A DNA stretch of 17,748 nt from UBA1081 sp045639185. Lineage in GTDB: Bacteria; Bacillota; Clostridia; Oscillospirales; Acutalibacteraceae. Below, in pieces: positions 5,685 through 14,436 of the stretch; within the stretch, counting starts at the first letter, position 1; every line of letters starts with the position of its first letter. The stretch is from positions 1-17,748 of the forward strand of contig JAZUCO010000178.1 of the NCBI GenBank assembly GCA_045639185.1. The letters are read 5' to 3'. The translations under genes were made by a program, and so were the position numbers. Below the pieces are notes generated by a model that was given only the letters and a program-made list of their open reading frames with translations, had not been told where the DNA came from and ran no database searches.

Positions 5685-8600
5685 TTATAAAATGCCGCCA
5701 AGCTGAACGCCTGTGAGAACTGCAATGATTCTGTTGAGCCAGTTGATGAGTCTCTGCCAGAATGAAAGAGCAACTTCCTTGATTGCATTTGCTGACTGAC
5801 CGATGATACCGTAAACTTCACCATCGATTGATTCAGCATTTGCGCTGTCTGCGTAAACATAAGGATCTGCATCGTTGAAGTATGTGATAACGAGAAGTGT
5901 GTATCCTACATCTTCTTCAGTTGCAACATACTTAACTGATGTTGCGCCTTCAATAACTTCAACTTCTGTTCCGTCTGTTCTGTACCACTGATACTGGATG
6001 TAGTTAGCTGCAGAAGCGGGAAGACCTGTTGTAACAACAGTGAGTGTTTCGCCTGTCTGTGCTGTACCTGCAATACCTACAACGTAGTCAAGAACGCACT
6101 TAACAACTTCAAGAGAAATCATTGCTTCCTGAGTGTTATAGTTTCTTGCATCTGTGGGAGTGAAGATAACCTTGTATTCATAGAAACCGAGTGCGGGAGG
6201 AACAATATCCTTAGCATTTTCGTATGCGAATGTACCGTCACCAACACCGTTTACTGCGAATGTTGCATATCTGAGGTCGTAACCGAACTCAACCTGACCG
6301 TCAACGGGGAATGTAACACCTGCGATGTCAGCCTTTGCAATTGTTACTGTAAGAGTACCTGAAGCAGGAGAAATGTAAAGTTCGTAGTTATCAGCCTTTG
6401 AACCTGTAAGAACAGGTGCTGTGTATGTAACAGTTGTGGGACCTGCGTTGGGAGTTGCAGACTGACCTACTGTTGTGAATGTGCTGAGTGAAACGTCGTC
6501 ATTACCGTACTTACCTGTGAGGTTCTTATCGAAGTTTACAGTGATATCTGATGTACCGTTGTAAACTCTGTTAACCGCTGTTGCAGTAACTGTGATTCTT
6601 GCAGGAGCAACTGTAAGAGTACCTGCCTGAGTTGTGAATGTGTAGTTGTCATCACTGAGAGCATTGTTGAGGTTGATTGTGTAAGAACCGATTGAAGAAC
6701 CGGGAGCGTATGTACAAACGGGTGTACATGAACCGCCGATATCTGCAAGAGTATCTTCACCTGTAAGACCTGATGCTGTGATTGTGAATACGGGAGCCTT
6801 TGTACCGTATGAAACTGTCTTGTCATCAGCGATAAGAAGAACAGCCTTGGGATCTACATTAACTGTGATTGTTGTTGTGTAGTCTGTATAGTTCTTGTTT
6901 GTTGACTTGAATGTAGCTGCGTATGTCTTCTGTGAAACAGTGGGAACGATTGTGAGATCGTTGAACTGCCAGAAACCGCCTGATGTTGTGTAAGGAGTAA
7001 GGTCGATTGTCTGAAGAGTCTTAGCTGCATCGTATTCAACACCGTAGATAACGGGAGCTTCAACATTGGGAGTTGCGGGAGTGATGATAACTGTTGCTGT
7101 TGCTGCATTATCGTAAACGATTACGTAGTTGTCAGCATTTACACCGCCCTTAACGCACTTAATATCCTTGATGTACTGTGTACCTGCGTTTGCGCTTACA
7201 GCTGTTGCTGTACCGTTTGTAAGGTAAACTGTTGATGAGCTGTCAACAGGAGCGTAACCTTCAATATTTGAGAATGTTACGTTGATTGCTGTAAGACCAT
7301 CATAAACCTTTGTAACACCTGAAACTCTTACTTTAAGAGTTCTGGGAGTGATGTTTGCTGTTGCAGTTGAAACAACGATCTGGTAGTTGTTTGCCTGTTT
7401 ACCGATAAGCTGCATTGAAGTAACTGTAACTTCTTTATCTGTGCCTACCTTTGCATCTGCAAATGCGAACTTGCTGCCTTCAGCAATTCTTACATCGTCC
7501 ATTTCGTCCTTAAGACCTGAACCTGTAACTGTTGCTGTTGCTGATATTGTACCGTCGTAAACCTTATCGTTAGCAAGAACTGTAACTGTGTAAGGAGCAC
7601 GAGTGATTTCGAATGTGCCGAGTTCGATACCTGTTGCGGGACCGTAGTATGTATCTGCGGGATATCCGCCCTGAGGCATTGCGGGTGTGCCTACGTCAAC
7701 AGTAACAAGGTACTTGCCTGCGTTCACGGGAAGAGTTGTTGAACCGTTGTACTTAACTGTAAGAGCACCGAAGTATGCGGGATTGAAACCGTCTGCAATT
7801 GAAACTGATACTGAGTGGCTCATTGCATCGTATTCAACGTTTGAGAATACAACACTGAAGTTGTCCTTTGTTGTTTCAAGAAGAGCCTGGATAACAGCTG
7901 CTGTCTTGTCAGATGTTGCTGTACCCTTGAAGCCGAGTTCCTGATTTGCAACGAGAACTACATAGAACTGTTTGCCGATATCAGAATCTGCAAGTTTGTA
8001 TGTTGTGCCGTATGCACCTGCGATAGGAGCATTGTCAGCATACCACTGAATTGTGTAGTACTGAGCAACTGCGGGATCCATTGATGCAAGGTTAACTGTA
8101 AGAGTTGAACCTGACATTGCTGAACCCTGGATAACGGGGATACCGCTGATAGCCTTTTCAAGGATTTCAAGGTAAACTTCAGCAGTTACTGTGTTGTAGT
8201 TTACTGTATCGTTGGGAGTGAAGACTACTTCTACAAATCCGTCGCTGCCCCAAACTGCTACTGTTGAGCCGTTTGCAAAAGCGAATCTACCGTCAACTTC
8301 GAGAGTTGCGTTGTTGGGGTTAACAACTGTTTCTGTGCCGTCGAAGATAGCTTCAGCATATGTGTGTGAGTTAACAACTGTTGCACCGGGAACACCTGTA
8401 ACAGAGGGAGTTGCCTTACCTACTACAAGAGAACCTTCTACACCAACGAATGAGTAGTTCTTTGATTCAAGAGTGTTAACTGATACTGTAACAGGATATG
8501 TGCCGACGCTGCTGCCGCTTACGTAACCTGTTGAGAATGCGGGAGTACCGCTGATTTCTACTGTATCTACTCTGTCACCTGCAACGAAGCCTGTGAATGA

Positions 8601-11600
8601 GTAAAGTTTGTTTGCTGCATATGCGGGAGCATCTGCACCGTATGTTACGCCCTTAACATTGTTGGGTGTAACCTTAAGAACTGCCTTTTCAACTGTAAGG
8701 GCACCGTTAACATATTCAATTGCGTAATTTGTTGATGAGTAGCCCTTAACTGTGATAGCGTATGAACCAACATCTGAACCGGGAAGGTAATCTGTTGTGA
8801 TGTTTGCGTTACCGCTGAGAACTGCGTAGTTTTCTGAGCCGTAGAAGCCTTCAAACTTAAGGTCTGTTGCATCAAATTCGGGAACAGCAGCACCGTATGT
8901 TACTGTCTGATCAATAGCTGTAACCTTAAGAGCTCTGGGATTAACAACGATTGCGTTGTTCTGTGCTGTGAAGTAGTAGTTAGTTGATGTAAGAGTTGAG
9001 ATAACTGTTACGGGGTATGTGCCTACTGCAGAACCTCTTGTGTATGTTGTTGTTGCATCAACACCGCCGTTAGCACCGATTGATGAAACGTTATCAACAC
9101 CTGTGAAGCCTGAGTAAACAAGTGAACCTGAGATTGCGGGAACAGCATCACCGTAAGAAATTGTGAAATCCTTAACACTTACGATAACTTCCTTCTGGTC
9201 AACAGTAAGAAGAACGTCCTGTTCGATTGTAGTGTAGTTTACTGTATCTGAAGGAGTAAACTTTGCCTTGTATGATGCAATGTCAACTGTGGGAACGATT
9301 GAAGAATCAACCCATGACCATGCACCGGGGATAGCTGTTTCAACTGCATTGAGAGATGTTGCTGAAACAAGAGATTTTGTTGAATCGTAAACGATGTTTG
9401 AGGGGCTTGCTTCAACTCTGACACCTGTAGGAATTGCCTTAGCAATGTTTACTGTTACGCTGTCAATGTTCTTGATAACAAGCTTGTAGTTATTGAAGTT
9501 CTTGATGATGATTGAATCTGCATCAAGCTTAACCTGCTTGCCGTCACCTGCGTTAGCACCTGCGGGCATTGTACCTACAGTTGAAATAACTGTGTCGTAA
9601 GCATCGTTCTTGTAGTTACCTGATTCGTAGTTGAGTTTAACGTCAACTTCTGCGCTGCCGTTGTATGCTCTGTCAATAGCAGTTGCGTTGTAAACGATTT
9701 CTCTGGGAGTTACGTTGAGAGTACCGTTTGATGCATTGATTGTGAATGTGTTGTTTTCGTCAGCTTCGCCGCCGAATTCACCAACTGTCAATGTGTATGC
9801 ACCTGCATTGATGCCTGCTTCGTAAGCTGAACCGTTTACAAGGAATGTACTGCCGCTGAGCCATTCAGCAACCTTAGCCTTATCGCATTCTGCGAGAGTG
9901 CCTGCGAAATCAAATGTATATGCGGGCTTTGAATCACCGTATGCTACAGTTGAGTTACCTGCATTTACAGTAACATTTCTCTTTGTAACATTAAGAGCAA
10001 CTTCAAATGTTGTTGAGTTGTAGTTATTTGCAGATTCTGTGCCTGCATTGGGAGTCCATACAAGGAAAACTGTGTGCTGACCTGCCTTGGGATATGCACC
10101 TGCATCTACACCTGCAAATGACCATGAACCTGAGATACCCTCTGAAGCAAGACCCTTTGCTGTATAATCACCGTAGGGAACAAGTTCTGCGTATGTTGAA
10201 CCGTATACACCTGTCTTTGAATTGCTGCCGCTGATTTCAACATTCGCCTTTGTGATTGTACAAGAAACGCGCTGTGTTGCAGCAAGACGGTTATATGTGC
10301 CTGATGATGCAAATGTTGTATCAGCATTTACATTAACTTCGATAGTATATGTACCTGCATTCTTGGGAAGACCGTCTGTCCATGTTGTCTGGTCTGTTGA
10401 ATACTTGTAAGTAACTGCTGTAGCATTGTTACCTGAACCGGCACCGTTACCTGAAATGTCATAAACTGATGTTACAACTGTATCATCACTTGTGTCACTT
10501 AATGTACCTGTATCAATGATTCCGAGGTTGAAGTCTGTGCCGGGAACAATTGTCTTACCTGTATACTTGACTGTGAAAGATGTTGAAGTTGAATCGTATG
10601 CAATAGTATTGTTACTTGCAACAACTCTTACAGCTGAGGGATCCTTGAGGATATAGTTCATATATACAACAAGAGTGTTTTCAGAAGACATATTGACTGA
10701 ACCTGTGAAGAGAGTTGCATTGTTTGACCAGTGACCCTTATTGCTGTAGTCTCTGTTTGCAAATGTTCCGGTTGCAACCTTTTCATAAGTCTTGCTGTAA
10801 AGTTCGTAGTAGTAAGAGTTCTTTGACTCGCCGCCTGAACCGAATGTGAATGCAGCACCTGCATCTGTTGCAGCACCTGTCTTGTTAGCAGCACCGCCTA
10901 CATTGATTGTTGCCTGATTGTGCATTGCTGTATCGGGTGTTGCAGAAACTCTGAGAAGGTTTGCTGATGACATTGAACCTTCATAGTAACGGTACATAAC
11001 CTTGAACTGTGTACCTGTTGTACCGGGAACACCGCTCTTGAAAGAACCTGTTGCTTCCTGATAATCATTTGCACCTGTTTCTCTCTTGAACTGGCTGTTT
11101 GCATTTACTGCAAGGCTTGTTGTAACCTTTTCGTTACCGAAGTAAGCTTCTTCAGGATAGTAATACATGTTGCCGTTCATGTTGAAATTATTTTCAACAT
11201 TATTGCTGCCTGATGAAGGAGTTCCGAAGAAACCGCCATCGCTGTCCCATGTCTTTTCTGCTGAATGAGTACCGATTGTATTCTGAACTTTGACTGCACC
11301 TGCAACGGGATATGCACGTCTTGCATAGTTTGCAGGATGATCCTTATTTTTAACTGTATAATATTCATTTGTACCGGGAACATATACCTGTACTTCACTA
11401 CCTGCAGAGCAGAAGAATGTTGAATTAATATCAACAGATGCACCGATAACGGGATAGTTTGTGCCTGTATACATAACACCTGTAGAGATAGAGATATCTA
11501 TACCGTCACTCCAACAGTCATAACCGCCGGGTGAGTCCCATGTCTGTGTTCTTGAAGTGATTGTTGTATCACCGAGAATCTGGGCACCGTTACTGTAGAT

Positions 11601-12455
11601 ACCTGTAGCTACAGATACAACCTGGTTACCTTCTTTACATGTACCTGAAGCCATAAGAGCACCTGATTTTGCTTCTGAAGAAACAGAACCGCCCCTTGTT
11701 GTAACCTTACCGCCGTAGATACCGTATGAGAAAGCATAGTGGTATGAGTTGTTACTTGCAACAGCAGTACCGCCACCCATTGTGCTTGAAATAATCGTAC
11801 CTGAAGTTGTAAGAGTACCGCTGTTATTATAGATAGCACAGCCGTAAACAAAAAGGTCTGTATATCTGTAAGAACCGCTGGTATTGTTTGCACACATTGC
11901 AGTATTGTTTTCAACAGTAATACCGCTACCGATAGTCATTGTGCCGTTGTTTACAATAGCACATGATCTTGTAGCAAACTGATCGCGCTGACCGTTGTTT
12001 GTATAGTTATAGTTAACCTTCCTCATTCTGATTGTACCGGTACCTGTAATATTAAGTGTACCGTTATTGGTAATAAGACCCCAGAAATCAGAACGGATAC
12101 CATCCGCATAGTTTTCGTCCATGATATCTTTTGTTCCGGTTGCAACAGTATCCCAGTAAATGCTCTTGTTGCTCATATTAAGGTTAACAGTAACACCTGT
12201 GGGGATAGCCTGAAGCAATGCACTTGCTTTGATATCACCAGTAAGAGTGATATTGACAATATCTCCGTTGCCCTTGCCGCTGAGAGCGTTACGCCATGTA
12301 TCAGCAGAGTTAACAGAAACACTTGTAGTTGCAGCTGTTGCTTCTTCAATAGTGTCATTAAGGAGCATAAAGCTACCTGTTACTGACATACAGATAACAA
12401 CAAATGCAATGAGAGCCTGTGTAAGTCTTTTCTTTGCTTTAACATTGTTAAACAT
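5685..12455 (-). CDS. Giant secreted repeat protein with beta-helix-like N-region and MBG/YDG/Ig-like repeats
   Basis: This 2256-residue exported protein starts at an ATG with AGGAGG upstream. Residues 1-41 are a signal peptide (basic start, hydrophobic 13-32, ATA-ATT near 41). Residues 60-340 are Asn/Gly/Thr-rich with recurring NNGT-(L/M)-(N/T)-I strands, resembling a right-handed beta-helix; 340-605 is unassigned. About 605-2120 is an array of beta-sandwich modules. MBG-type modules (VTYGDxxP-like start, ending in LTV) begin near 825, 1087, 1174, 1257 and 1869. YDG-type modules (KVYDG or similar) begin near 917, 1620, 1705 and 1952. A third type with W-F and FTPxDxxNYNT recurs near 1007, 1348, 1796 and 2042. 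Two Ig-like modules with IQWY and DxG lie at about 1435-1525 and 2120-2205. No LPXTG, SLH, choline-binding or transmembrane anchor is visible. The C-terminus (about 2222-2250) is an aromatic amphipathic helix containing SFWQRLINWLNRIIAVL. An adhesin or matrix role is inferred from the architecture. Confidence 0.9.
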   Translation of the reverse strand: MFNNVKAKKRLTQALIAFVVICMSVTGSFMLLNDTIEEATAATTSVSVNSADTWRNALSGKGNGDIVNITLTGDIKASALLQAIPTGVTVNLNMSNKSIYWDTVATGTKDIMDENYADGIRSDFWGLITNNGTLNITGTGTIRMRKVNYNYTNNGQRDQFATRSCAIVNNGTMTIGSGITVENNTAMCANNTSGSYRYTDLFVYGCAIYNNSGTLTTSGTIISSTMGGGTAVASNNSYHYAFSYGIYGGKVTTRGGSVSSEAKSGALMASGTCKEGNQVVSVATGIYSNGAQILGDTTITSRTQTWDSPGGYDCWSDGIDISISTGVMYTGTNYPVIGASVDINSTFFCSAGSEVQVYVPGTNEYYTVKNKDHPANYARRAYPVAGAVKVQNTIGTHSAEKTWDSDGGFFGTPSSGSNNVENNFNMNGNMYYYPEEAYFGNEKVTTSLAVNANSQFKRETGANDYQEATGSFKSGVPGTTGTQFKVMYRYYEGSMSSANLLRVSATPDTAMHNQATINVGGAANKTGAATDAGAAFTFGSGGESKNSYYYELYSKTYEKVATGTFANRDYSNKGHWSNNATLFTGSVNMSSENTLVVYMNYILKDPSAVRVVASNNTIAYDSTSTSFTVKYTGKTIVPGTDFNLGIIDTGTLSDTSDDTVVTSVYDISGNGAGSGNNATAVTYKYSTDQTTWTDGLPKNAGTYTIEVNVNADTTFASSGTYNRLAATQRVSCTITKANVEISGSNSKTGVYGSTYAELVPYGDYTAKGLASEGISGSWSFAGVDAGAYPKAGQHTVFLVWTPNAGTESANNYNSTTFEVALNVTKRNVTVNAGNSTVAYGDSKPAYTFDFAGTLAECDKAKVAEWLSGSTFLVNGSAYEAGINAGAYTLTVGEFGGEADENNTFTINASNGTLNVTPREIVYNATAIDRAYNGSAEVDVKLNYESGNYKNDAYDTVISTVGTMPAGANAGDGKQVKLDADSIIIKNFNNYKLVIKNIDSVTVNIAKAIPTGVRVEASPSNIVYDSTKSLVSATSLNAVETAIPGAWSWVDSSIVPTVDIASYKAKFTPSDTVNYTTIEQDVLLTVDQKEVIVSVKDFTISYGDAVPAISGSLVYSGFTGVDNVSSIGANGGVDATTTYTRGSAVGTYPVTVISTLTSTNYYFTAQNNAIVVNPRALKVTAIDQTVTYGAAVPEFDATDLKFEGFYGSENYAVLSGNANITTDYLPGSDVGSYAITVKGYSSTNYAIEYVNGALTVEKAVLKVTPNNVKGVTYGADAPAYAANKLYSFTGFVAGDRVDTVEISGTPAFSTGYVSGSSVGTYPVTVSVNTLESKNYSFVGVEGSLVVGKATPSVTGVPGATVVNSHTYAEAIFDGTETVVNPNNATLEVDGRFAFANGSTVAVWGSDGFVEVVFTPNDTVNYNTVTAEVYLEILEKAISGIPVIQGSAMSGSTLTVNLASMDPAVAQYYTIQWYADNAPIAGAYGTTYKLADSDIGKQFYVVLVANQELGFKGTATSDKTAAVIQALLETTKDNFSVVFSNVEYDAMSHSVSVSIADGFNPAYFGALTVKYNGSTTLPVNAGKYLVTVDVGTPAMPQGGYPADTYYGPATGIELGTFEITRAPYTVTVLANDKVYDGTISATATVTGSGLKDEMDDVRIAEGSKFAFADAKVGTDKEVTVTSMQLIGKQANNYQIVVSTATANITPRTLKVRVSGVTKVYDGLTAINVTFSNIEGYAPVDSSSTVYLTNGTATAVSANAGTQYIKDIKCVKGGVNADNYVIVYDNAATATVIITPATPNVEAPVIYGVEYDAAKTLQTIDLTPYTTSGGFWQFNDLTIVPTVSQKTYAATFKSTNKNYTDYTTTITVNVDPKAVLLIADDKTVSYGTKAPVFTITASGLTGEDTLADIGGSCTPVCTYAPGSSIGSYTINLNNALSDDNYTFTTQAGTLTVAPARITVTATAVNRVYNGTSDITVNFDKNLTGKYGNDDVSLSTFTTVGQSATPNAGPTTVTYTAPVLTGSKADNYELYISPASGTLTVTIAKADIAGVTFPVDGQVEFGYDLRYATFAVNGVGDGTFAYENAKDIVPPALGFYEYKVIFTPTDARNYNTQEAMISLEVVKCVLDYVVGIAGTAQTGETLTVVTTGLPASAANYIQYQWYRTDGTEVEVIEGATSVKYVATEEDVGYTLLVITYFNDADPYVYADSANAESIDGEVYGIIGQSANAIKEVALSFWQRLINWLNRIIAVLTGVQLGGIL

Positions 12456-12644
12456 ATAATTTCCTCCTCTGTTTTTAAGGGGTTTGTAATGGCTTCGGTC
12501 AATAACATTGATATCGTTTGTTCAAAAACCCCTGACCTGATTTTATACTGAACGCACAAAACTTCTGTTATTTCCTTTGCCTACGTGTCTTTTCCTTGAG
12601 ATATGCACCAAAAAAGGCACAATTCGGATAATTACACTAATACA
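12456..12644 (-). promoter_or_regulatory. Long (about 190 nt) 5' leader of the giant surface-protein mRNA
   Basis: The consensus promoter places initiation near 12644, so about 190 nt precede the ATG. The leader holds AGGAGG just before the start and an 8-bp complementary pair, AGGGGTTT with AAACCCCT (12533-12526 and 12485-12478 on the minus strand). The second arm lies about 9 nt upstream of the ribosome site. A further possible stem is TGCCT/AGGCA with an inner CTTTTTT/GGAAAAG pairing in the 5' half. No known riboswitch consensus fits convincingly and no leader peptide is evident. Confidence 0.5.
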
Positions 12645-12650
12645 TAGTTT

Positions 12651-12679
12651 ATTATATTAATTCAAGATGTAAATGTCAA
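12651..12679 (-). promoter_or_regulatory. Consensus sigma-A promoter of the giant surface-protein gene
   Basis: TTGACA (12679-12674), 17-bp spacer and TATAAT (12656-12651) on the minus strand: perfect hexamers and spacing, implying strong basal transcription unless repressed or attenuated. Confidence 0.9.
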
Positions 12680-12786
12680 GCACAAAAACACAAATTCTTC
12701 CGCTAAAAATTCTTTATTAACAAATTAGTAAAACTCTTGCGGATAACTGTTGTTTTTTCAGAAGTTTCTGTTAAAATATTGATTAC

Positions 12787-12815
12787 TTGACTTTATTTTT
12801 ATTTACATATATAAT
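12787..12815 (+). promoter_or_regulatory. Distal promoter P1 upstream of ddl
   Basis: TTGACT (12787-12792), 17-bp spacer, TATAAT (12810-12815). It would give a leader of about 125 nt containing a weak GCGCA/TGCGC pairing (12838-12842 with 12870-12874). Confidence 0.65.
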
Positions 12816-12887
12816 ACCTTTATATATGCCTTGTTTTGCGCAACTGCTGAACTTCTCTTTTTGTCTTTCTGCGCATAATAATTAACC

Positions 12888-12916
12888 TTGTAATATGTGA
12901 ATTTTTATGATATTAT
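12888..12916 (+). promoter_or_regulatory. Proximal promoter P2 upstream of ddl
   Basis: TTGTAA (12888-12893), 17-bp spacer, TATTAT (12911-12916). It lies 30 bp before the ddl ATG and uses the same TTGTAA -35 variant as the dockerin gene promoter. Confidence 0.6.
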
Positions 12917-12946
12917 ATACTGTACTTTTTCAGGAGTTGATAATTT

Positions 12947-14005
12947 ATGAAAAATATACTCGTTCTTTTCGGCGGTAAGTCAAGTGAATATGAGGTTTCA
13001 CTCCGCTCTGCTTTTGCAGTTATCACAAATATGCCGAAAGATAAATATAACCCCGTTCTTATGGGTATCACAAAAGAGGGTAAATGGTTCCTCTATGAAG
13101 ATGACATAAATCTTATTCCCGACAACAGCTGGCTCACAGGAAAATGCACACCCGCTGCAATTTCAACCGACTTCGGTGAAAAGTGTGTAAATGTTTTCAG
13201 AACAGAGGGTATGGAAAAAATCAGCATTGATGCTGTTTTCCCCGTACTTCACGGCAAAAACGGTGAAGACGGAACTGTTCAGGGACTTCTTGAACTTGCA
13301 GGACTTCCCTATGTAGGATGCAGAACACTCGCAAGTGCAATGTGTATGGATAAAGCTGTAACTAATATGACCGCAGACAACGCAGGAATCGCTCAGGCAA
13401 AATGGCTCGCTGTCACAAAGTGGGATTATGCGGAAGATAAAGAGAAATTTGCAGACGACTGCGTAAATTATCTCGGTCTCCCCGTATTCATCAAACCCGC
13501 AAACGCAGGTTCTTCCGTGGGAATCTCAAAGGCTAAAACAAAAGAAGACATTTACAAGGCAATGGATATTGCTTTTGCAGAAGATGACAAGGTTGTTGCA
13601 GAAGAAAACATTGACGGCAGAGAAGTTGAATGTGCAGTACTCGGCAACGAAAACCCCATCGCATCTGTTATAGGTGAAATTCTTCCTGCAAACGAATTCT
13701 ATGATTACGAAGCAAAATATATTGATGCGGCATCAAAACTCTGCATTCCCGCTGAACTCAGCGAAGAAAAGAGTGAAGAAATCCGCACTCAGGCAGTCAA
13801 AGCCTACAAAGCTCTCGGCTGTACAGGTCTTTCAAGAGTTGACTTCTTTGTAAGACGCTCAGACGACGCTGTTCTCCTCAACGAAATCAACACTCTCCCG
13901 GGATTCACTTCAATCAGTATGTATGCAAAACTCTTCGGCGCATACGGAATCCCCTATGATGAGCTTGTTGACAGACTTATTAAATTAGCATTGGAAAGAG
14001 AATAA
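12947..14005 (+). CDS. ddl: D-alanine--D-alanine ligase
   Basis: This 352-residue ATP-grasp ligase makes D-Ala-D-Ala for the peptidoglycan stem peptide in the cytoplasm. The N-terminal motif GGKSSEYEVS (9-18) carries the catalytic Glu (E14). Also visible are LHGKNGEDGTVQG (101-113), the MDK motif (134-136), the ATP-binding loop KPANAGSS (183-190), FYDYEAKY (251-258), and the metal-binding RVDFF and LNEINTLPGF (297-301, 311-320). The FYDYEAKY omega-loop is the form found in D-Ala-D-Ala ligases rather than vancomycin-type D-Ala-D-Lac ligases. MYAKLF replaces the more usual MYPKLF near residue 325, a minor variation. An AGGAG site lies 10 nt upstream. Its stop overlaps the next ATG by one base (TAATG), so the DUF1934 gene is coupled to it. 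Confidence 0.95.
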   Translation: MKNILVLFGGKSSEYEVSLRSAFAVITNMPKDKYNPVLMGITKEGKWFLYEDDINLIPDNSWLTGKCTPAAISTDFGEKCVNVFRTEGMEKISIDAVFPVLHGKNGEDGTVQGLLELAGLPYVGCRTLASAMCMDKAVTNMTADNAGIAQAKWLAVTKWDYAEDKEKFADDCVNYLGLPVFIKPANAGSSVGISKAKTKEDIYKAMDIAFAEDDKVVAEENIDGREVECAVLGNENPIASVIGEILPANEFYDYEAKYIDAASKLCIPAELSEEKSEEIRTQAVKAYKALGCTGLSRVDFFVRRSDDAVLLNEINTLPGFTSISMYAKLFGAYGIPYDELVDRLIKLALERE

Positions 14006-14418
14006 TGAAAAAAGACGTTTTATTGACCATAAAAGATTCCCACACCACAGACGGCAACAAGGAATCTTATGAAATGACAACCCGTGGTATCTGGGTGGGA
14101 AATTTCGACGGCAGTTACAAAATCGAATACGATGAACAGTATGACGAGCTCAAAGGATGTCACACAATCCTTTCCGTAGAAGGAAGTTGCGTATCAATGG
14201 TACGCACAGGCTCTTTCAATACCGAAATGACAATTGAAAAGGGCAAGCGTCACAATTGCCAGTATCAGTCACCCTTCGGCACAATGCTTATCGGCATCAA
14301 TGCACAGAAAGTTGCATCAGACATTCAGGACGGAAAAGGCACACTTGAGCTTAAATACACAATTGACTTCTACGGTGACGTAGCAAGTGAAAACGAATTA
14401 ATTATAACTTTGGAATAA
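14005..14418 (+). CDS. ywiB: DUF1934 / YwiB-like small beta-barrel protein
   Basis: This 137-residue protein has the DUF1934 layout: alternating strands throughout, with a central SCVSMVRTGSFNTEMTIEKG (about 57-76) followed by a QSPFGTMLIGINAQ segment (about 86-99). It resembles the calycin-like barrel described for YwiB. Function is unknown, and no signal peptide or membrane segment is present. It starts inside the ddl stop codon and ends 18 bp before argS. As I recall, ywiB also lies directly upstream of argS in Bacillus subtilis, so the pairing seems old and may point to a functional link with arginyl-tRNA synthesis or simply to conserved co-expression. That link is inference. Confidence 0.85.
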   Translation: MKKDVLLTIKDSHTTDGNKESYEMTTRGIWVGNFDGSYKIEYDEQYDELKGCHTILSVEGSCVSMVRTGSFNTEMTIEKGKRHNCQYQSPFGTMLIGINAQKVASDIQDGKGTLELKYTIDFYGDVASENELIITLE

Positions 14419-14436
14419 ATCAAGGACGGATAAATT

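Noticed and set aside
10007..12459. Several open frames of 60-100 codons on both strands within the giant gene
   Set aside because: They are Leu/Gln-rich or antisense shadows produced by the repetitive codon usage of the long frame, without ribosome sites.
12560..12600. ACACGTAGGCAAAGG in the giant-gene leader, resembling part of a cyclic-di-GMP-I (GEMM) riboswitch
   Set aside because: Only a short match is present; the paired ACGCAAAGCC-type second half and the tetraloop/receptor are missing, so no riboswitch class is claimed.
12947..14005. Vancomycin-type D-Ala-D-Lac ligase
   Set aside because: The FYDYEAKY omega-loop is the ordinary D-Ala-D-Ala form and no vanH/vanX-like neighbours are present.
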